From NCBI RefSeq assembly GCF_964340395.1, contig NC_135558.1, positions 16,268,271 through 16,332,270 of the forward strand: 64,000 nt of DNA, given 5' to 3'. A model generated the notes under the pieces. The model did no database searches, was not told the DNA's origin, and saw only the letters and a list, made by a program, of their open reading frames with translations. The position numbers and the translations under genes are program-made. The stretch is from Glandiceps talaboti (lineage: Eukaryota; Hemichordata; Enteropneusta; Spengelidae). Numbering within the stretch: position 1 is the stretch's first letter; every line of letters starts with the position of its first letter. Below, one piece after another: positions 60,493 through 64,000 of this stretch.

Positions 60493-62161
60493 CAACAACA
60501 ACAGCCACCCCCACAGGTAGGTGGAACTGATGAACCAATAATTCATAATTCTAACTGTTTATAAATGTGTTCTCATATAATGTTTGAAAGCATTCTAATT
60601 TTATCAGAAAGTTGAGAGATTCAAAGTTATGTTTGTAATTATTATAACTTACCTAAGCTGACTATATACATGTATATATATATAGTTAAGAGTTATGAAA
60701 TTTCTTCCTATTTGAATTTTTAAATGTTATTCTTTTTTTCTAAATGTTGAATTTCTGTCTTTAAAATGCATGTTAAATGGATAAAAGATCTGTGTTGAGA
60801 AATAAAACTGCATGTTTGTTATGTTTGTCAGTTCTCTGAAATTGTAAATATGTCCCATCATTATGCAGTAAATGCATGGCTTTTTCTATTTCTGTTGTCT
60901 TATTTTGTGTTGAACAGTTATAAATGAACATTTCAGTAAAAAGGAGGCTTTTAGCTGACACCCTCAGTATGTATTTGAAACTCTACTTTGTTTTCCACAA
61001 CTGCCCTTATTCTCAACTTACTCAAGTTGTTTGTATTTACTGAAACAGATATGACACTGGTAATCCAGCCTTCAGTTTACTAAGATAGATGCAAACTAAA
61101 TCTGTTGTTCTTCAATGTGGTAGATTACACAAGTGGGCGATAGCAGTTGCTCTGTTGTGCAATTGTAATCACCCTGAGGTCAACATACATGTAGTTTAAA
61201 CATTGGAAGTCCAAAACAACACTGCAAGTTCTTGTAATTATAACTAGTTTTCAGAGACGCCTCCCTCCTGAGACTATAATTAAACCAACATCCATTCAAT
61301 AGCATATCACTGCTGTATCAACATGTTGCGACAATAGTTTTCAGTTTGTGTCTATCTTAGAAAACCGAAGGCTCAACTTACCAGGGTAATGTAATCATCA
61401 GAATTGGCTTATAAAAACTTGTGACCAAAATCATGAAATCTTTTATCTCTCCAATAACCAAAATATGGCATATTGTTAGTCATCACACGGTGAATGTGTG
61501 CAATGCTAATATAGTGTTTGATCACTAAGCAGTCATACATGTTTCAGCAAGTACAGTCGCAGAGTATAAATAAGTTGAAAATAAGAACTAAAATAAAGAA
61601 GAAATAACAGCAAATTATAGTTATGAGGGGCTTTACAAGGCAATAGAATTGATTCACTAATTCGTTTTAGCACTGAACTTCAAAGAAATTTGATGACTCA
61701 GTCTCGACTTATGGAGACACTTTCTTGACGGTAAACTATTTAGTCTCAAGTGAAGTTTCAGTCAAAAATATTTGTCCCACCAATATTATTTTGTTATGTC
61801 AACGGAGAAAGAAATTTGAAGAATTCAAATCAATATCTTTATTTTGGAAAATACCCTATTTTGAGATTATAATTGTAAAGACTTCATGGATAGGGTAAAT
61901 TACTGAAAAGAAAATGACGTGAAAATCTACATAAGATGAAATTCATGCTAAAAGCTTTCTTGTTAAGAACCCCAATCTTGCTTTCAAGCGTTCATCTTTT
62001 GCTTACATTAAGTGTACATTCTCTAGTACTCTATGTTATGTTTTATGGTTGCCACTGTTTGTGTTTGTGCCAACATTACTTGATGCTTCCATTACTTACA
62101 ATTTTTGTGCACTGCTCTCCTTCATCATGCTCAGGGACAACAACAACAACAACAGTACTGA
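40755..62161 (+). CDS. FUBP1/KHSRP: FUBP1/KHSRP-family four-KH-domain protein, complete, 20 coding exons
   Basis: Exons: 40755-40838, 43080-43296, 44747-44786, 45260-45318, 45577-45706, 46741-46906, 47502-47600, 48010-48060, 48741-48893, 49900-50002, 51217-51314, 51843-52032, 52547-52701, 55358-55530, 56410-56494, 57268-57532, 58131-58205, 58785-58862, 60305-60516, 62135-62161. They total 2460 nt, 819 residues plus stop, with all phases consistent. KH1 about 120-187, KH2 203-278, KH3 332-399, KH4 443-515; GXXG loops GRGG, GKGG, GRGG, GKGG are intact. Gly/Pro-rich linkers follow KH2 and KH4. The C-terminus holds four aromatic modules ([40 protein letters not shown]) and poly-Q. The family binds single-stranded DNA (FUSE at MYC) and AU-rich RNA in the nucleus and cytoplasm. 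Vertebrates have three paralogues (FUBP1, KHSRP/FUBP2, FUBP3); this looks like the single pre-duplication type, so the symbol is approximate. Confidence 0.95.
40839..43079 (+). other. FUBP-family intron 1: no element recognised
   Basis: 2241 bp, GTAAGT donor and TTTTTTAG acceptor. AT-rich, no exon or inverted-repeat element found. Confidence 0.6.
43080..43296 (+). CDS. FUBP1/KHSRP: FUBP-family exon 2
   Basis: Begins IAAKIGG. Ends with the basic patch [20 protein letters not shown], like the KRPLEDGDQPEAKK-type nuclear localisation region of the family. Confidence 0.93.
44250..44620. mobile_element. Foldback miniature element in intron 2
   Basis: GTTGGAAGTACAGAGACTTG and its inverse CAAGTCTCTGTACTTCCAAC are perfect 20-bp inner arms. 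Outer arms include AGTAAACAAATGAATT. Related to 1563-1880. Confidence 0.75.
44747..45318 (+). CDS. FUBP1/KHSRP: FUBP-family exons 3 and 4
   Basis: 44747-44786 encodes [13 protein letters not shown]. 45260-45318 encodes [19 protein letters not shown], the first strand of KH1. The intron between carries facing (CA)n and (TG)n runs. Confidence 0.92.
44841..45043. repeat. Facing (CA)n and (TG)n microsatellites
   Basis: (CA)n at about 44841-44904 and (TG)n at about 44996-45040 in intron 3 are mutually complementary about 90 bp apart. Confidence 0.95.
45577..45706 (+). CDS. FUBP1/KHSRP: FUBP-family exon 5 (KH1 core)
   Basis: Encodes [20 protein letters not shown] and [15 protein letters not shown], with the GRGG loop of KH1. 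Confidence 0.95.
46109..46562. mobile_element. Miniature element with 24-bp perfect ends and a nested hairpin
   Basis: Ends start CAACCCATGAAAAAACACTG (46109-46132) and finish with the exact inverse (46539-46562). Inside, GCAGTAAGG.CGTATCTGC near 46335 and its inverse near 46370 form a second hairpin. In intron 5; no target duplication seen. Confidence 0.7.
46741..46906 (+). CDS. FUBP1/KHSRP: FUBP-family exon 6 (KH1 end, KH2 start)
   Basis: Encodes [13 protein letters not shown], a linker, and [20 protein letters not shown] of KH2. Confidence 0.95.
47130..47264. repeat. Long hairpin in intron 6
   Basis: TGGGAGATAGCAGAAATACA with TTATTCAATG pairs with CATTGAATAATGTATTTCTG and CTTTCTCCCA. About 50-bp arms, a few mismatches. 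Confidence 0.75.
47502..48060 (+). CDS. FUBP1/KHSRP: FUBP-family exons 7 and 8 (KH2 end)
   Basis: 47502-47600 encodes [20 protein letters not shown] and [11 protein letters not shown]. 48010-48060 encodes [17 protein letters not shown], the last KH2 helix. Confidence 0.94.
47625..47960. repeat. Dispersed foldback repeat in intron 7
   Basis: Sister copy of 1030-1563 without the nested insertion. Shares GACCAGAGTATATATTCCAT-type and CTCATGCATGGTA sequence. Confidence 0.55.
48409..48684. mobile_element. Harbinger-like miniature element in intron 8
   Basis: Left GGCAAAAAAAATAATTGTGT, right CACACAATTTTTTCATTTGGCC-type end, followed by TTA. The right end shares GGGTCGG, GGTTATCGGAAGC-like and CACACAATT blocks with the 18438-20018 element, so they are one family. 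Confidence 0.6.
48741..48893 (+). CDS. FUBP1/KHSRP: FUBP-family exon 9 (Gly/Pro linker)
   Basis: [20 protein letters not shown] followed by GGP repeats and NTYE leading into KH3. Confidence 0.92.
48894..49899 (+). other. FUBP-family intron 9: nothing recognised
   Basis: GTACAG donor, TTTTTTAG acceptor, no element found beyond a small GGTACCCCCGGGTAC-type palindrome near 48950. Confidence 0.5.
49900..50002 (+). CDS. FUBP1/KHSRP: FUBP-family exon 10 (KH3 start)
   Basis: [20 protein letters not shown] then [14 protein letters not shown] loop intact. Confidence 0.95.
50500..50890. repeat. C-run and dispersed repeat in intron 10
   Basis: A run of about 27 C (50500-50526), then the partner of the 1-420 repeat (CCCAAGTGTGACATTGACAC onward). 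Confidence 0.6.
51217..51314 (+). CDS. FUBP1/KHSRP: FUBP-family exon 11 (KH3 end)
   Basis: [20 protein letters not shown] then [13 protein letters not shown], completing KH3. Confidence 0.95.
51415..51600. repeat. 53-bp minisatellite, three copies, then (AATC)n
   Basis: AGGAGAGATGCTAGGTAATG begins copies at 51415, 51468 and 51521. They are almost identical and followed by CAATCAATCAATC. In intron 11. Confidence 0.95.
51843..52032 (+). CDS. FUBP1/KHSRP: FUBP-family exon 12 (Gly-rich linker, KH4 start)
   Basis: [20 protein letters not shown], a nine-Gly run encoded by GGT codons, then [17 protein letters not shown]. The intron splits the GKGG loop. Confidence 0.94.
52547..52701 (+). CDS. FUBP1/KHSRP: FUBP-family exon 13 (KH4)
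   Basis: [20 protein letters not shown] then [19 protein letters not shown], completing KH4; GTCAGT donor. Confidence 0.94.
53356..53510. repeat. 155-bp interspersed repeat, copy 1 (intron 13)
   Basis: Matches 56018-56172 with one visible difference (GACGCCA against GACACCA). Begins CTGCACCAGGCTAGAACCCG and ends AGTAGGGCTTGCTACA. Type unknown; possibly a SINE or MITE fragment. Confidence 0.9.
53666..55283. mobile_element. piggyBac-like non-autonomous element in intron 13
   Basis: TTAA flanks both sides (53662-53665, 55284-55287). Ends are CCCTTTCACCACCAAT and its exact inverse. The right end holds two copies of TTCCCGCAATAGCGGGAA, a perfect hairpin. TTAA target plus CCCTTT ends is the piggyBac signature. 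No transposase frame. Confidence 0.85.
55358..56494 (+). CDS. FUBP1/KHSRP: FUBP-family exons 14 and 15 (Gly/Pro-rich)
   Basis: 55358-55530 encodes collagen-like GGP repeats ending YNQPPHQG. 56410-56494 encodes [20 protein letters not shown]. Confidence 0.9.
56018..56172. repeat. 155-bp interspersed repeat, copy 2 (intron 14)
   Basis: Same orientation as 53356-53510; flanks differ on both sides. Confidence 0.9.
56495..57267 (+). other. FUBP-family intron 15: nothing recognised
   Basis: GTAAGT donor, TTTACAG acceptor; no repeat or exon seen. Confidence 0.5.
57268..57532 (+). CDS. FUBP1/KHSRP: FUBP-family exon 16 (first aromatic module, poly-Q)
   Basis: [20 protein letters not shown] then YQQYY and mixed CAG/CAA glutamine runs, a Ser/Thr-rich end. 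Confidence 0.92.
58131..58862 (+). CDS. FUBP1/KHSRP: FUBP-family exons 17 and 18 (aromatic modules)
   Basis: 58131-58205 encodes [16 protein letters not shown]. 58785-58862 encodes [18 protein letters not shown]. The frame between them requires a GC donor at 58206 (CTAG then GCATGT). Confidence 0.82.
58863..60304 (+). other. FUBP-family intron 18, possible alternative last exon
   Basis: A TTTCTTTGTAG acceptor at about 59997 is followed by a phase-compatible frame [10 protein letters not shown] and a TGA at 60024-60026. It would give a shorter C-terminus. No independent support. Confidence 0.25.
60305..60516 (+). CDS. FUBP1/KHSRP: FUBP-family exon 19 (aromatic module, poly-Q)
   Basis: [20 protein letters not shown] then [10 protein letters not shown] and a Q-rich run ending PPPQ at a GTAGGT donor. 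Confidence 0.92.
60517..62134 (+). other. FUBP-family intron 19: nothing recognised
   Basis: GTAGGT donor, TGCTCAG acceptor; a short TATATA run near 60675; no exon. Confidence 0.5.
62135..62161 (+). CDS. FUBP1/KHSRP: FUBP-family exon 20, last coding exon
   Basis: After a polypyrimidine tract and TGCTCAG acceptor: GQQQQQQY then TGA. The short tail continues the Q-rich C-terminus, phase 0. Confidence 0.8.
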   Translation, partial: GQQQQQQY

Positions 62162-63600
62162 CTCCAGCCAGCCTGCCAACATGGCTAAATCATTCCACAG
62201 TTAAGGTGTGGGTTATCTCTTTTCTGCCCAAAGTGTTATGTTTTTGTGTCTGTCTTGACCTACTAATCCAAGATTTCATTGATTGATGTTATGTTCAAAT
62301 TTTCATTTTTTTTACCCGCATGTTGATGTTAAATTACTCGTAGTTTCATTTTTTTTGCTATTATTAGTTTGTGCTTTCACATGCCATGCATCTCTCCTTA
62401 GGTTAGATGTTCTCCTTGCCAATTCTGTATTGGGAAGGCACCCCCAGTCATTATATCACCCCCTCTGTTTTACAGTTTCTTCACCTCCTTTTATCCACTG
62501 CCATCATTGTCATATAGCTTGTAATGTATTATTTGAAATAATTCTAACACTTGTATGTTTTTTCAGTTTCTTGTCCATCTTGCCATGGTCATATACTACA
62601 TCGTTAAATGTTTGTTGTTGCTAACGAGTCAGACTTCTTCCTGACAGCACCCTCTCTTTCAGCTCGACGGAGACGCCTAGGTGATCGTTCATTATTAACA
62701 CGATGCCCCCTTTTATTGCCTTATTCCTACAGGGTCAGTAAGGATCTATATTGCCCTCTTGTGCATTGCATAATGACTTGTATATCATGTGACATGAAAA
62801 TGGATTCTTGGATTACCTTGTTTCCAGTGAAGAAAATGCCTTCCCTCATCAACATATATGTCCTAGCTGTAATTACAACTTTACCAAATGAAGACGTGTT
62901 CTTCCCATTTAAGAAAAAATTGAAATTTAAAGTAGTCCCTAAAACTGATAGTAAACTAAGAGTTGTAGTAGATTAGGGGATGATATATATTGTGCTATTC
63001 ACATGTGACTTTTAGATGTTAGTTTTATTTCCAGTATAATGTATGGTTCAAATTGTTATATGACTTTCACTCTTTGCACAAAAGATTGTTTCATTAAATT
63101 GTGTAGTGAACATTGTTGCCGTATCTTTTCGTTCTTGTTCCATTGTAGCTGAAAAAAAAAGCGTTAAAGGTAAGGTTAGATTGTTTAAGTCATCTATATA
63201 TCAATATTGTCTTCACCATGACTGTTATCATAGTAGAGTTTGTTTCGTATCATCATGTACTTTATCGACCAATGTAGACACTGTAAAAAGTTCTTCCAAT
63301 TTATATACAAGGAGGACGAATAAGTTAGTTGACCTGTCTTTTGCTGATGTTATTATTGATGCTTTTATTGTTCTACTGTGTAACTACTCTACATTTGCAA
63401 AATTGAAACATTTAGGGTTTTATTTTTAATTGATAAGTGTTATTTGACACACATGCACCCTGTATTACACTGTAACAATGACTTCCATCTTTTTGAAGTG
63501 CATATGTTGCTTGCCATGTTAGTTATCCATAGTGCATTTATCATGTATTCATGAAATATATTTGTATTTCTTGCATTTTAATAAAGTTTAACAAGTGTTC
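62162..63600 (+). other. 3' UTR of the FUBP-family gene
   Basis: No further homologous coding. AATAAA at 63580-63585 is the best polyadenylation signal. Open frames here have no family motif. Confidence 0.6.
63580..63585 (+). promoter_or_regulatory. Polyadenylation signal AATAAA
   Basis: Canonical hexamer about 1.4 kb after the stop, followed by a T/G-rich stretch (GTGTTCTTGTGTATTTC). Confidence 0.6.
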
Positions 63601-63605
63601 TTGTG

Positions 63606-64000
63606 TATTTCTATCGATTGGTATGCATTGCATATTTTTGTTTTTGGATATGTTCTTCTTTTCTTAGTAGTTCACTCCATCGCTGTGCGCCTATCGGTGT
63701 TGGAAAGTTTGGAGACGTGCCTGTACTGGCTTAGAGCTAAAAGGACAAGAAACAATGTCCCAAGTAGAATAAATGTCCAACCGTTTGTGCATTCGCCAGT
63801 GTTCTCTGTGTTTATTGCCCCATGCATATATATCTATATGTAATATCACATTGATAGTATTTAATTCCAAATTGTATAAATGATTAAATATGTATGCCTT
63901 TGCGTAAATGTTCTCTTGTTATTTCACATGCATATATATATATATATAGGTGTATCTATGTGACTGGATTGTTTTTAACCAATTTCCCACAACTGAACGC
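63606..64000. other. Downstream flank: nothing recognised
   Basis: Contains a short (TA)n run near 63933. No exon seen. Confidence 0.5.

Noticed and set aside
60272-60546. Leu- and Ala/Val-rich minus-strand frames
   Set aside because: Antisense of the poly-Q and Gly-rich exon 19.
62608-62976. 122-codon frame after the FUBP stop as a separate gene
   Set aside because: No family motif, begins inside the probable 3' UTR, and no splice signals tie it to another gene.

Overview
This is a stretch of an animal nuclear genome. It has multi-exon genes with GT-AG introns, dense cut-and-paste transposons, microsatellites and a non-LTR retrotransposon tail. The four-KH-domain gene and the style of the repeats suggest a marine invertebrate. 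I cannot fix the phylum from sequence alone; a deuterostome or lophotrochozoan is my guess.

Left flank (1-11823). Minus-strand exons of a class I/II PLP-dependent aminotransferase read right to left from a first exon at 6013-6192 through 3878-3987, 2927-3078 and 856-1014, and continue off the left edge. A second homologous first exon lies at 9074-9238 and a third at 38613-38774, with a decayed remnant near 40320-40400. Each intact one ends in the same phase, so they look like alternative first exons, or remnants of paralogues. The introns are packed with miniature transposons, several with clear target-site duplications.

Centre (11824-37835). This whole 26-kb block reads as one giant foldback-type DNA transposon. 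Its ends are collinear terminal inverted repeats, and a 9-bp direct repeat (GGAAGTACC) flanks it. The two arms are mostly inverted arrays of about 179-bp monomers, alternating in two types to give 357-358-bp dimers. Between the arms lies a 6.7-kb core with one intact intronless 1085-codon gene. Its protein joins a ubiquitin-specific protease domain, a second and apparently dead USP-like domain, a Ulp1/SENP-type (C48) cysteine protease with an intact catalytic set, and a C-terminal ParB/sulfiredoxin-like segment. I see no classical transposase. The left arm is interrupted by a 1581-bp Harbinger-like element, and the right arm by a 5'-truncated non-LTR retrotransposon. This element is the strongest candidate here for something undescribed.

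Right flank (37836-64000). A complete plus-strand gene of 20 coding exons (40755-62161) encodes an 819-residue FUBP1/KHSRP-family single-stranded nucleic-acid-binding protein. It has four KH domains, each with an intact GXXG loop, Gly/Pro-rich linkers, and a Q-rich C-terminus carrying repeated AWAEYY modules. All exon phases join without a break. One intron appears to use a GC donor. The introns hold a piggyBac-like element, further miniature elements, a 53-bp minisatellite and a 155-bp repeat present almost identically in two neighbouring introns. A polyadenylation signal is at 63580.
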